DNA of 64,000 nt, taken from Magicicada septendecula. Its lineage: Eukaryota; Arthropoda; Insecta; Hemiptera; Cicadidae. The translations under genes and the position numbers were made by a program. The notes below the pieces were generated by a model. That model ran no database searches. It was not told the DNA's origin and saw nothing but the letters and a program-made list of their open reading frames with translations. Where the stretch lies: the NCBI GenBank assembly GCA_034769895.1, contig CM068367.1, forward strand, positions 88,083,899 to 88,147,898, given 5' to 3'. Of this stretch, positions 34,441 to 46,329 are shown piece by piece (the stretch's first letter is position 1; every line of letters begins with the position of its first letter).

Positions 34441-35880
34441 CTCTGAAGGTCCATGACCCTTAACTAACTGAACAAGTAGTTACAACTTTGTTCGATGATT
34501 CCCATAAATTTACTTTTTTTTATACTGTATAAGGAACATTTTTTCATAAACTGTACAAGCTGAAGACCTTAAATGTTAAGGGTTTGTATCTCACACTAAA
34601 TTACACTTTGCATCTATCTTCGTGATTATAGATTTTATGTTGTAAAGAATCGTAAGAAATAATGCTAGTAAATCTTAAAGTACAATAAAATTAATATTTC
34701 CTATGAACATGCAAATATCCCAAAATCCCTATGGTGCAAACTGAAAAAATATGTAATAAGCTACAAGAAACAATCAGTTTGCTAATACTAACAGTTTAGG
34801 AGAAAACGTTCCTTTCATTTAAAAACATTGCATGTTTAGGAGATTCTGAGTCCCCTTAGTGACCAAGATGATTTATTATTGTCAGGGCTAACCAAAGGTC
34901 TTCCCCATCCGATTCCACCTTTATATAATCCCATGAAAAACAATTCGCAAAGTTGTAGAAGCTTTTTTTAGGTATTGTATCATTATCTACAAATGGTGTT
35001 TTTCTTAACTGAAGATAGTTTGGCTGCTATGCCACTCTGCAGCTCTGTGAGCACTTCTTGCAAGGATGCTGGTACGGACCAGCATCAATCACAGCAAATA
35101 GATCAACTACACATTCTGGAATATGCATGTCCAGCAAAACACGGAAGTGAACTTTCAAATCATTATAAAGTTGATCCATACATACAATTACTTCATCTTT
35201 TGAATCGTGTAACTGGTATCAATGAGGAAAATTGAATTAATTCAACGTCCATTACTGAAGACATAAAGCTCGGCATTTCCAATAAGCATTGTAAAGATCT
35301 CCTTGCTTGTTGTTCAACACACTAAGCATTCAAAGAGATCACAGAAATAGAATATTATCACAGTTAGTGGAGGTCATCTTTTATCCCACCTTCTTGCCTC
35401 TATACAAAACAGTCACATTCGGAGGAAGGTGAAACATAAATATTCCCAGGTTGGAGTTTGAGTTAATCAGTATGAACAGAACAGTTGTATAGAAGCCGTG
35501 TGCACTTGCCAGTTATGTATGTATTTTACTTGTGAACAGGAAGTTAATACACATCATCAAAAGTGGCTTGTTTGAAAGTATGTAAGTTAATAGAGCATTC
35601 TGGACGATAGCATGCTGTGGTGTGTTGTTCAAACAATTATTCCTCCTGTAAACATTGCTAATTGTAAGGAAAATTATTTTATAAACAAGAGTTAAATGAG
35701 TTTCACTCAGCCTAATCTAAAAGTTAACATTTTTGTAGAACCAGAATTCTGATAGCTAATCAACGCTTGTGTTACTTTACATTATGCCTGAGAGACAATT
35801 TACAACTGTAAATTGTAAATACAGTAAAACACTGCTTTACATGTCCTCTATTTATGCAATCTTTATTATTTTTAAAATAT
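34441..35880. other. no recognised gene
   Basis: A plus-strand frame at 34975-35235 (86 codons) has no family features. The rest is unremarkable. Confidence 0.4.
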
Positions 35881-36300
35881 AAAATTATATAGAACATTGA
35901 GGAAAACTACAAGGAAAGAGACAAGGCTTAAATTTTATAAAACAACTGCAGTGCCTGTTTTACTGTATGGATGTGAAACATGGGTTCCTACAAAGAAAAT
36001 TAAAAACCAGACTCAAACTTCTGAAATGTAATTTCTGAGAAGAACAAAAGGTTGCACGAGAGAGGATCGTTTGCACAATGAGGGTATTAGAGAAGAGCTA
36101 CAGGTATTCTCCATAAATGATAAAACCCAGACTTATCACAGGGAATGGTTACAGCATCTGGACGACTACCTAAAGTTGTGTTTTGATATAGACCCTTTGG
36201 TACAAGAGATGTAGGAAGACCAAGAGTGAGATGGAGAGATACTGCATGAAGACGGAACAGGCAAAGTGCCTACTCTGTGAGGTGCAAAAGATGTATAAAA
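35881..36300 (+). pseudogene. RTE-like LINE C-terminal remnant
   Basis: This reads LKFYKTTAVPVLLYGCETW, then in shifted frames FLRRTKGCTREDRLHNEGIREEL, HREWLQHL and GRPRVRW. It is the region after the RT domain in RTE-like LINEs. Internal stops and frameshifts show decay. Confidence 0.75.
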
Positions 36301-37011
36301 TTGGCACACACGTTCAGTTGTCAAAGTGGTACTCGAAATATGTGAGCAAGATTAACAAGGAATGACCAGATGTTACAGCTCTACTTTGCACTAAACTGTG
36401 TGCTGTTAAAATGCCAGTTATTCAACTGTGCCTCAACCACTTATAAACTCAATCACATTATGTTCTAAATATAATGGGACCTATATAAAAAAATTGTTTA
36501 ATGAAATTCTACTAATAACAATTGGAAACTGGAGGATGTGATACTCTACTAGCAAACGATTTGAGTTTTCCAACTCTATTATTTAGACTATTATGCAAAC
36601 AGTGATAAAATTAAATTATTAAGCCACAGCTATTCCTGTCTTCACCACAAAATTAACCTGCTCACAGAATTGTGTAATGGAAAAGCTTTTGCCTGCTCGG
36701 ACGCTGATGATATAAACCAAAAATAATTTTTATACAGCAAAAGTGAAGTCTCTGAGGCGTTATAATATCAAGAAAATAAATATGCAGAGAACGTCCTCTT
36801 GCATGTTGTGAATTAGGTGACTGAGAAAACATTGCAACCTGCACACTATCCATATTAAAAGTGAATCATCTAGCACAGATGTTACAGCTGCTGAATAATA
36901 AAACACCAGACACATTTGCACAAACATTATTAAATATAATAATTATATACCTAGCCTTATCTCCAACATGGACAAAACCAGACTGGACTGGAAACACTTG
37001 CTATCCAGACA
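36301..37011. other. no feature seen
   Basis: Unrecognised; it flanks the hAT insertion. Confidence 0.4.
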
Positions 37012-37761
37012 TTCATAGCCAGAGCCGGTCCGAGGAGTAAGCAAAGTAAGCAGCCGCTGAGAGCGCCGCATAGTCAAGGGCGCCGAAGGCGCGATTTAAA
37101 ATTCATGTAAATGGACTCGCCCATACCTAGACACATAGGCGCCAAACGCCCTGTCACGTCTAGCTGCGTGTAACCTAACCTGTTCGTTCGCCGGCGTCTG
37201 TGAAATTGCCTTCATTCATACCATCAGTACGATATCAGTTTGTTTTGAACAGTCTTTTCGTTAAAATAAAAGACTGGCTGACGACAAGAAACATTCCGGT
37301 GCATATTATCGAAAAAGAAAGCTTCTACACTCGAAGGCAGATGAAAAACAAGCTGAATCGTTAAAAAAGTTTTTTTCGGCTCCATCTACTCCAATAAAAT
37401 TAGACCGTAAAAATTTAACAAACAATAAGTTGTCAAAATCAGTGGATTTGAATGAAGAATCAGTTGACCCCGATAACGAAAATGAAGAAACAGCTAGTGA
37501 ATATTGTCACGATGTCACATCTACATCTTTCCTGGAACCCTCTGAATCTACGGAGAAAACGGAAAATTCAAATGGACGTTCCCAAAATATTGATGAGGTA
37601 AGCTTAAATAAAATTAATCTTATCAAGATAATATTGTTTTAATGGTTTTTTTTTCAAACGAAGCTTACAACTAAAAAAAATTATCTATACTAATATATAA
37701 AAATTGTGTAAAATTTTTCGTTCTGGTTAATTTAAAGAGTTACCGTACTCTTTGTAACGTC

Positions 37762-38026
37762 GGCATGGTATGGTTTGTGCACATAAGAATCGTACACTAT
37801 AGTATTGTACACGAAAAATTATGCACCAAGTTTTGTGCATAAGTACAGAAAAAAATTTTTTATTATGCACAAGTGTTTACTTTTAATTTTCTTAAATATG
37901 AAGTGTGAAACACTTATGTACAATAAAAATCTTTTTTCTGCACTTGTGCACAAAACTTGGTGCATAATTTTTAGTGTAAAATAATATCGTGTACGATTCT
38001 TATGTGCACAAACCATACCATGCTGC
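37762..38026. mobile_element. foldback MITE, 265 bp, in the hAT intron
   Basis: Nearly the whole element is one inverted repeat (arms about 37762-37880 and 37905-38026), starting with a GCATGGTATGG motif. AACGTC on both sides (37756-37761, 38027-38032) is a likely 6-base target duplication. Non-coding. Confidence 0.75.
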
Positions 38027-38133
38027 AACGTCAAGCTCGTATGTACACATTTCTGTATGACCACATTCACGTCACGTGCCCGCCGTGTGGAGTAAGTCAT
38101 CGCAACGATAAAGGATTATGTTCGCTCTATTTA

Positions 38134-39997
38134 GGGTAGAGACCACAATGGTGGCCACCTTAAGGATTTTTAGCTACTTTTATCTTTTATTTCTTTAATT
38201 CTGTAAGGAAAATTATCAATTAAATTGCTTTCATACATTATTTGGAATATTTTAATGCTGAAAATATTTTTTTTTTTAGAGCAAAAACTAAAAAACAATT
38301 TTAAAATAGATGTTAAAGTTAAAAAGTCGATTTTCCATAAAAGTGGCCATCATTCATTCCAGTCATCGCCATCAAGCCATCAAAGAACACGGTTCTCACC
38401 ATATGTTTTTAGGTGTTAAGAAATACATATGTAATAAAGATAAAAATATAGTATTTGTAGAAAATAAATTTTATTTAGCATATTTAACATTTTACTGTAC
38501 ATAAATACTATAATTAAGTAGCATATTTACATTAAAAAAAAAATTGATATATAATACATGATAATGTTTATTAATAAAAGTATTATTTCTTTTTTACAAG
38601 ATATGAATAAAACTTATGTTCAAAATATTACATTGTAAGCAAAATGTAGTTGAGGTCATCCATCCATTGTCTGATTTACTAATTCTCCAGCCTTTGGAAA
38701 CTTTCTCATCACAAACTTTTGGCAATCGTTTACAAGCAAATATTGTAAACGGTGGTGCAATTTCTCATGCAGCATTTGCAGTAAAGAGCGTGGTAATGTT
38801 CTCTTTGTCACAGCTAGAGGATATTTCACTTTCCTCTTTCAACTATAACAAATCCACCACCAGCCACTAAACGCATACCTGTTTCATCCATATTGAACAA
38901 TCGTTCTGGATGTTTAAAAACTTCTTTTTGATCTTGAGGTAAATCCTCTACCTCAGCAAACCATTTTCTTATAGTCTTCAGTCACATTAGCTCTACATCT
39001 GCTCAAGTATTCTCCTTTTTTTGTGATAGACGAGGATGTCTTTTCATGAAGCGTTGGAACCATCCTTTACCTCATATTATTCTTAAAATATGGAATATTT
39101 AAATTTTCTTTGTTCATTGGAATGCCCATTTTGCATGTTTCTAAAAGCCAATCCTCCAAAACTGTCTCTATTTCAATGCCTAATGCTGGGTCTGATGCTA
39201 TTCGTTGTGCATCTATAGATGATAATCCAGATAACTTAACGTCTAGAGTACTTCTTGAAACATTAAAAGTGTTACTTGCTTGTAGCACTGGCATCCCACT
39301 GTGAACAGCTTTAACAGCATTTATCATACTGTTATGAGAATAATTACACTTTTTCTTTATAATCTTGTTCTTCACACTATTTTTTCTATGCAATTTCGCT
39401 TCTTTAGATTTCTGTTTCTTTGAAGAACTTGCCATCCTTAATCTGAAATTAGAATTCGTTTATATAAAAATGTTAAATAACGACATTAACAAGTACAATT
39501 CTTATACAACAAACTTTAATTAAAAAACCATCTAAAAAGTAAGGTTCAGTTTTTCCTATTGTCGTACATATGGCGAGGACTGATACATTAGTCTATTCGA
39601 TGACACAGTGATGGCCACCAATTTTTACAAAAATATAAAGGAATACTACATGCAGAATTATTATTAACTTAAAGTTTATTTTATGTTGAACACGCTGAAA
39701 ATCTTTTTACTATCATAGCACTGCTTATTTCAATAAATTTCACAAATTACTTACCAGGTTTCCTTAGTATCCAAACTAAGAAAATGCAGTTTTAGAGCTG
39801 CTTGCTACTAAAAAAAATGTTATTTCTTTTAAAATAAGAATATCTCAAACAATTTTTTTGCGTAATACGAGCAAATAGGTAGCAGAACATACTTATGAAA
39901 CTTTCGAGTTTCTAACACTATTCAATATTTTTTTAATTAACGAAATACTCACAAGTGACCACCTTCATAGACGTGGCTATCATTGTGGTCTCTACCC
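38134..39997 (-). mobile_element. pogo-like DNA transposon, 1.86 kb, in the hAT intron
   Basis: The inverted ends GGGTAGAGACCACAATG are at 38134 and 39997, each next to TA (38132-38133 and 39998-39999), the usual target of the Tc1/mariner group. It carries a decayed minus-strand transposase. Tail-end catalytic sequence seems deleted, so this copy is inactive. Confidence 0.85.
38640..39435 (-). pseudogene. pogo-like transposase, degenerate
   Basis: The frame 39067-39435 begins at an ATG with a Lys-rich leader. It then has a psq-type helix-turn-helix (MINAVKAVHSGMPVLQASNTF...VSRSTLD). A CENP-B-like segment appears next (GWFQRFMKRHPRLS, about 39020-39065), followed by frameshifts. The DDE domain starts at FNMDETGM (38882-38905). 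It continues with PPFTIFACKRLPK and SDNGWM near 38640-38760, then ends. The second and third catalytic acids are not seen. Several frame changes and stops confirm decay. Confidence 0.8.
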
Positions 39998-42900
39998 TAT
40001 CTTCCGTCCGTCCAATTCTCAAAATTGGTGCTGCTCTTAAATTCGGAGTTTTTCGCCGAAATGGTACGCGGATAAAAATTTTCTGAAGAGAACTGTGATG
40101 TCATTTTACTGAAGAGAGGCAAGTAGGTAAACTAAGAGAATCAAAGGGTATTTTTTTCGTTATAAAGAAGTGGAGGAGCAAACGTTTCTTAATTGTAGAT
40201 TGACAAAAATGAAGCTATGAATATTTCGACGTTTCGGCATAATCGAAAAGATAGCTAAAAAATATTTTAAAATACTACTAACAAAAATCCAACGAACAAG
40301 TCTTTAGGTTTCTTTTCCTGAAGTCTGTATTTCAATCAGAAATATTTTAATTTTTATGACTATTTATATCAAAGTAATTTGATATAATAACTTTGCAAAA
40401 TAATAACTTTGTAGTATATTAGATTGTAGTATAATTCAATTTTTATATTGAATACTGAATTAATCTTATTTGCCCAACAGAAGTGCTTTAATCATTATTT
40501 GTTTACAGGAAGTATTGAGAGACAAGTCCTCGCCACTATCAACTGACTGTGGAGAGTGGCCATCTAAAATCACCAGTAATGTCCGGAAGTTGCTTGTTGA
40601 GCGAGGTCCAATACAAGTAAAAGACATAAACTTTCCCCTTGACTCTAAAGGTAGGAAATTTTCTCCAACTCATTATATAAGAAAACTTTATAATGGGGAA
40701 CAAGTCCAAAGAATGTGGCTGATGTATTCTATATCAAAAAAATTTGTATTTTGTTTTGTCTGCAAACTTTTTGGAAATCTAGATTCATCTCTTGCTGGAG
40801 ATAAAGGGTATTCAGCCTGGCAGAATTTGTCAAAGATTTTGAGTAGTCATGAGAAATCTCCAAACCACATAAAGAATTATCAATCCTGGCGAGAACTGTG
40901 CTTACGTTTACGTTTAGATAAAACTACTGACAAAGAAAATGAAAGATTAATACAAGCAGAAACAGAACACTGGAATCAAGTACTCAAAAGATTGTTGTGC
41001 ATTGAATTTCTCGGCACCCAAGGGTTGGCATTTAGAGGAACGAATGATACTCTTTTCATGAGTAATAATGGTAATTTTCTTAAACTAGTCGAGTACACTG
41101 CTAAATTTGATGTAGTTATGGCTGAGCATGTTAGAAGAGTATCATCTGAAGAAACACAAGTACATTATTTAAGTAAAAGAGTACAAAATGAATTCATCAG
41201 TCTCCTTTAATCTAAAATTCAAGACCATATTTTAAATAAACTAAGCAAAGCAACATATTATTCTATCATACTGGACTGTACACCAGATGTCAGTCACACC
41301 GAGCAGATGACGATGGTTGTAAGATTTGTTCAGGTAAATGAGAATGCAGAAGCATCCATAAAAGAACATTTTTTAGGTTTTGTGCCCATTAATGACTCTA
41401 CAGGTGAAGGACTCATACGGTGTTTGTTAAATGAGTTGTCAAGACTCAACATCCCATTGAAGAACATGAGAGGCCAAGGTTACGATAATGGCTCCAACAT
41501 GAAAGGCAAGCATGTTGGAGTGCAGAGGAGGTTACTTGACTTAAATTCACGGGCATTTTTTGTGCCTTGTGGAAGCCATTCACTCAACTTAGTGGTTAAT
41601 GATGCAGCGCTGTCATGCCCGATTGCAGTAGACTTTTTTAGCATTGTGCAAGAAGTGTTTAACTTCTTTTCTGCTTCTACATATAGATGGAGTATATTAA
41701 CAGAAAACGTATCAGCTTTGACAGTAAAACCTCTGAGTAATACTCGCTGGGAGAGTAGGATTAACGCTTTGTTGCCCCTCAGATATCACATTGACAAAGT
41801 GTACGATGCTGTGTATGAAGCCTCGCAAGACCAAAAGCTTGACGCCTTTGGCAGAAATTCAGCTTTGGGAATCGCCAAAAAACTACAGAGTTTTAAGTTT
41901 CTTTGCTGTGTTGTTACTTGGCATGAAGTACTGTTCAAAATAAAAATGGTGTGGAAGGTTTTACAAATGTCACATCTGACTTACAAAGTTCAATGGGTCT
42001 TATCAAAAGTATTCAAAGTTTTCTTGAAAACATGAGATCTGATGATGGGTTCAATAGTGTAATTACAGATGCTAAGGAGCTCGCAGAGAAAATTGGAGTC
42101 ATCGCTGACTTTGAGAAAGAAGTCCAAGTTCGCCCAAGAAAAGTAAAAAGGCAGTTCTCTTATGAAAGTGACGATCAACCTATAGTGAACTTGAATAGCA
42201 AAACATCGTGTAAAGTGAACTTTTTTAATGTTATACTTGACACAGCAATAGCATCTCTAAAAGAAAGGTTTGAGCTCATGGAAAACCATAGCAACGTTTT
42301 TGAATTTCTGTATAACATTAATTCTCTCAGGACGTGGAAACAAGAGAAGTTGAAGACAGTATGTACAAATCTTCAGACTACACTAACTGTTGGAGAGGAT
42401 CAAGATCTTGATGGAAAAGACCTCTTTAACGAGCTTCAGATACTCGCACCCATGTTACCCTATGGAAGCTCTCCAACGGAAGCCTTAAGTTTCATAACGA
42501 AAAATTGCTTTGTAGATATATTTCCCAATGTTTTTGTAAGTTTAAGTATACTTCTGATTCTTCCAGTGACCGTTGCCAGTGGTGAAAGAAGTTTTTCAAA
42601 ATTGAAAATAATAAAAACTTATTTAAGATCTACCATTAGTCAAGAACGTTTAAGTGGACTGGCTTTGATGGCCATTGAAAACGAAATTCTTGAAGACATT
42701 TATACAGATTTAATCATCAAAAACTTTGCTAAAATGAAAGCCAGGAAAATTTCCTTGTACTGTAGTTATTTCATTGTTTTAGTAGAAATTGTTACAAAGT
42801 GTAATAGACCTGTAGGAAATTACTCTCCAGCTGAAATATAGCTTGTAGTCTTGGAAAAAACTTATGTAACGATTGACTTTCTTGTTTAAAATAAATCTGT

Positions 42901-43196
42901 GTTAAAGATTTTTCCAGAATTTAATAACAGGTAGTTTTACAGCAATTAAAAAAGATTTAAAACAGTTGTATAACAAACTACACTGTTTGTCAAGTTAGAC
43001 CTGTTTAATAAAGAATGTCAAGGTACAAAGCTGTTTGTTTTTAATGACAATACTATCCTCCACCATCCTAAAAACAGCAAACAATAACAATTATTAGTCC
43101 TGCATTTTTTACACACTATATTGAAGACGGAAGGGGGGCGCCAAAAATTTACCCGCTTACACTTAAACAATGCCTTGGACTGGCTCTGTTCATAGC

Positions 43197-44242
43197 AAAA
43201 TATTTAGTTCACATTTTCTTTAGGTGGAAATGCTACACAAGGTTCCTAACTGAAACCTCGTTTATATTATTGTTCAAAAACACTAAGAGTTATGAGAAAA
43301 ATTACAAACTGTATACATTGGCACCACAAAGCATAGAATCCGTACACACACTGATGAACATAGCCGCTATTGTCACATTGAGACAGCCGGAGAAGTCCAC
43401 AGTTTCCAAGCATGCCAACACAGACCACTGCGTTCTCTTCAAGGAGACCATGATCTTGTTCTCAGCGAGGAGTTTCTTTGTTTGCCTACACATGGAGTCT
43501 GTCCAAATCCAGAAGCATGTCCCAATTGCAATGAACCAGCAGGCCAAAAGCATGGCTTTAAATAGCATCTGTCATGCTGCCCTAGCAAACCTATTAAAGT
43601 GTGCTTCTCTGTGACTGGCTTCCCTAGAACACCATAGCAATTATATAGGGAACTTTGGTTTCAGTGTTTGTTCATTGCTTTCACCTCAAAAGCAAGGCAT
43701 GTTTGGCCTGTTACCTTTTCGAATGTTTTTCTACTGACGGTGGTCTCCAAAGGTGTGGCCAAAAAAGTGTAGACAAAATTTAATCGCACATGGCCCAATA
43801 TGTAGTATTTTCAATGTTAAGTCTGGCCATGGTAGCCTTAGAATATGTTACACGAGATCTTCACAGATAGGTTCATTTTTGACCAGCAGTAAAATCATAC
43901 TGTAATTTATATGGCATAGAAACGAAAGTGTTGATAATTGATAATGCTCCCATCCAATAATTCTATGTCCATGTAACATAGACTTAAATGTTGAAACAGA
44001 ATTTCTATGACTTAACACAAGTCTGATTCAATCATCCTACATGGACGACAAAAAATCGTATGCAACTGCGATCATACAATTTTTTTTCAATGAAAGATTT
44101 CAAACAAATGCAAACGTATGGGTGTGACCTACGTGGACAACGCAGCCATGTGCGGAAGTCGCAGTAACCTGTTTGAGTTTACCCACAGTGTAATGCGTGC
44201 GACCTTTAGTCAGACAACAGACATCGGTGTGAGTGCTTCATC
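43197..44242. other. no recognised gene
   Basis: Overlapping 114- and 88-codon frames at 43270-43614 show no family features. The rest is unrecognised. Confidence 0.4.
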
Positions 44243-44375
44243 ATGTCTGCGGAAATGTTAATATCAGAAGTGCAAAAGCATCCTAGTTTATGGAATTTAC
44301 ATCACCCACAGTACCAGAATCAGCTGATGAGTGACAGACTTTGGGAAAATGTTGCAGATACTTTGAGTATGTCAA
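44243..44375 (+). CDS. MADF-domain N-terminal exon, possibly from a Harbinger element
   Basis: The ATG at 44243 opens 44 codons: LISEVQKHPSLWNLHHPQY then RLWENVADTLSMS. This is the MADF (Adf-1-like) DNA-binding pattern, with its conserved LI..V..HP.LW...Y and W..VA. A GTAAG donor follows at 44376, leaving phase 1. I could not find the next exon. PIF/Harbinger elements carry a second gene with a MADF/Myb-like domain. A Harbinger-like transposase fragment lies 600 bases downstream on the other strand, so an element origin is likelier than a host gene. It may be a pseudogene. Confidence 0.55.
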
Positions 44376-44984
44376 GTAAGTATAAAATTACTTGTTATTT
44401 TTGGAAATGCATCTAAAAATGTTTTAAAAACTAATTAGAAAAATTCATTGTAGTTAATATACATTTCCGTTTTATGACAAAAAAGCAATATTTGTGATTG
44501 TAGTGCATTGTTTTCTTTTTGATAAACCACTTCTGTTTTCATTAACTAAAATTATTAGCTACATTACTGACATTTACATCAACTTTCATTTTCTTCCATG
44601 TACTGTATAGAGAAGGTTATGTATACAGGTCTAACAAATGTGATTTTATTTCACTAATTTGTGGCAGTTTTTGCACCACTCACTTTATATGCATTGTTTA
44701 TCAGTATAAAAGAATGTCAAAACTAAGAAAATTAGATTTGTGGTTGTTAATAATAAAACATAATTCACAAGTATAAAAAAAATATACTCATAAGTATGTA
44801 TTTACTTAAAATACTAATTATGATACATTTGTTATGTTAGTCCTTTATTATCACCTGTAGTCCTTTAAATTTGTCCACATTACACAATACATAATAACAC
44901 ATGGTTCCTGATCTATACTACAAATCATCATAAAAAAAAAAAATACTTCACATTGATATTGACTGTCGAAATGAGAACTGAGCA

Positions 44985-45353
44985 TTACATTAGCTCTTGG
45001 TGTGGCATAATACCTTCTTCAGGTTGTACAAAATATGAGGAGAATAGCTTCCTTACAGATTTTGCTTTCCTTGAAGAGCTGTTGTTTTGTTTTGAAGGAC
45101 ATACCATTGATTCAGATATTTCCATGCTAATGAATAATTGTGCCTCCTTCTCACTAATTCTGTCTCGTCCTCTGGTTATGTTATGCAGGAGTGTGATTGC
45201 CTTGACAGTGTTGGATACATGTGTTTCAACTGGCACTGACAAAATATGGTATGACACGTTCGGCTTCATTGAAGGTGATAAGCTGCAGTTTGTATTATGC
45301 GTGGAGAGCCAACACATTGTATGCATGTGTAAAGTACCAACAGAGATAAACAA
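44985..45353 (-). pseudogene. Harbinger-like transposase C-terminal fragment
   Basis: A 122-residue frame. NTVKAITLLHNITR resembles the conserved VKA...LHN motif after the last catalytic residue of HARBI1-type transposases. KSVRKLFSSYFVQPEEGIMPHQ resembles their C-terminal VR..F..YF...G.V.WQ. The catalytic DDE residues lie outside this fragment and were not found. It converges on the MADF exon, the layout of a two-gene Harbinger element. Confidence 0.45.
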
Positions 45354-45369
45354 GTGGAAGTGGAAGTAA

Positions 45370-46326
45370 AGTATGACATAGCAACAATTTCATAAGGAAT
45401 ACCATTGCCATTAAACAGAATGTTTTTTTATAAGTTTTGCACTTGCTATAGAAGTTTCAGTAAGACGGTTGTATGACACTGCTGATCCGTTTGATTTCAA
45501 AAATGGATGATACTGCATGGACCATGTTATGTGTTAATTACTTTAAACATTTCTATGCTACAGTAAAAACACACAAGTCTAATGAAACACACATAAATAG
45601 CGATATTGTATTTTCTGTTATGAAATGAATCTGAGAGCCTTCTGTATTTTTTAAACAACGAGTTGCCATTGCTCTTGTTTGAATAACTAATTATCTTATA
45701 ACTTCTTCAACCTGGTATGAAAAAATAGGCATGCCAACACATCTTCCTGGAGGACATCTCACTGGTTTTTAACACTCAGTGCCTCTGAGTAAGTTTTTAG
45801 TACATCTAACAACACGTCACACACACTCTCTGCTATCGTCACTTTCAAGATTCTTGTGTTTATGAATTTACTTCTTTCATTGCCTTATACAATTAATTAC
45901 GCTCCAAAGTCTGTAAAGAGGTGTTGGGTTTGTTAAGACAAAACTATTAAAAACTGGAATCTTTTTATTAATACATGATTTATTTATTCTAAATGCTATG
46001 GATCTGAACAAATTCCTACAAGATCTGAGCATCTGCTAGACTTGCAGACGACTTCTCACTTATAACTAAAAATACAGTAAGCCAAGAAAAAAGATATAAT
46101 AGTATTAGAATTCAAGAAAATAGTATATAGGAATAATTATACGTTACTAATATGAAAGAAAAATCCTTTAGATATTAACGCTGTGTTAGGCAAACATCAG
46201 GTACTTTGGTAGTGAAGCTCTGTAGTTTTTTAATTACCATAAAACTCATTTAATTCCTAATAATCATTTTAATATGATGCCTTGACCCACATCATTACAG
46301 AATGTACAAGTGACATCCAGAAAGTA
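45370..46326. other. no feature seen
   Basis: AT-rich sequence between Harbinger-like pieces. Confidence 0.4.
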
Positions 46327-46329
46327 TAA

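Larger units (their letters stand above)
37265..42841 (+). pseudogene. ZMYM1-like hAT transposase, two exons, disabled
   Basis: Exon 1 (to 37597) encodes a basic start (KHSGAYYRKRKLL) and an acidic tail. No ATG lies in frame after the upstream TAA at 37262. GT at 37598 and AG at 40508 join exons in phase 0. Exon 2 begins at 40509. It carries a TTF-type zinc finger (FCFVCKLFGN...SHEKSPNH), the first catalytic Asp region (ILDCTPDVSH), the second (GQGYDNGSNM) and PCGSHSLNL. The C-terminal hAT dimerisation block is SGERSFSKLKIIKTYLRSTI. An in-frame TAA at 41208-41210 and a frameshift between about 41945 and 41985 disable it. In intact relatives the protein cuts and joins element ends. Splice sites are read from sequence only. 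Confidence 0.9.
37020..43188 (+). mobile_element. full-length hAT transposon with nested insertions in its intron
   Basis: The ends are inverted: CAGAGCCGGTCCGAGG on the left, and CAGAGCCAGTCCAAGG reading in from the right. The 8-base target duplication TTCATAGC is exact at 37012-37019 and 43189-43196. It contains a two-exon transposase pseudogene. The intron holds two other DNA elements, so those arrived after, or moved with, the hAT element. The GC-rich AGGGCGCC-type subterminal sequence appears near both ends. Confidence 0.95.

Noticed and set aside
43270-43614. Overlapping 114- and 88-codon frames on both strands
   Set aside because: No recognisable motif, no splice partner and no conserved end.
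44953-45369. 138-codon plus-strand frame
   Set aside because: The opposite-strand frame has Harbinger-like motifs; this one has none.
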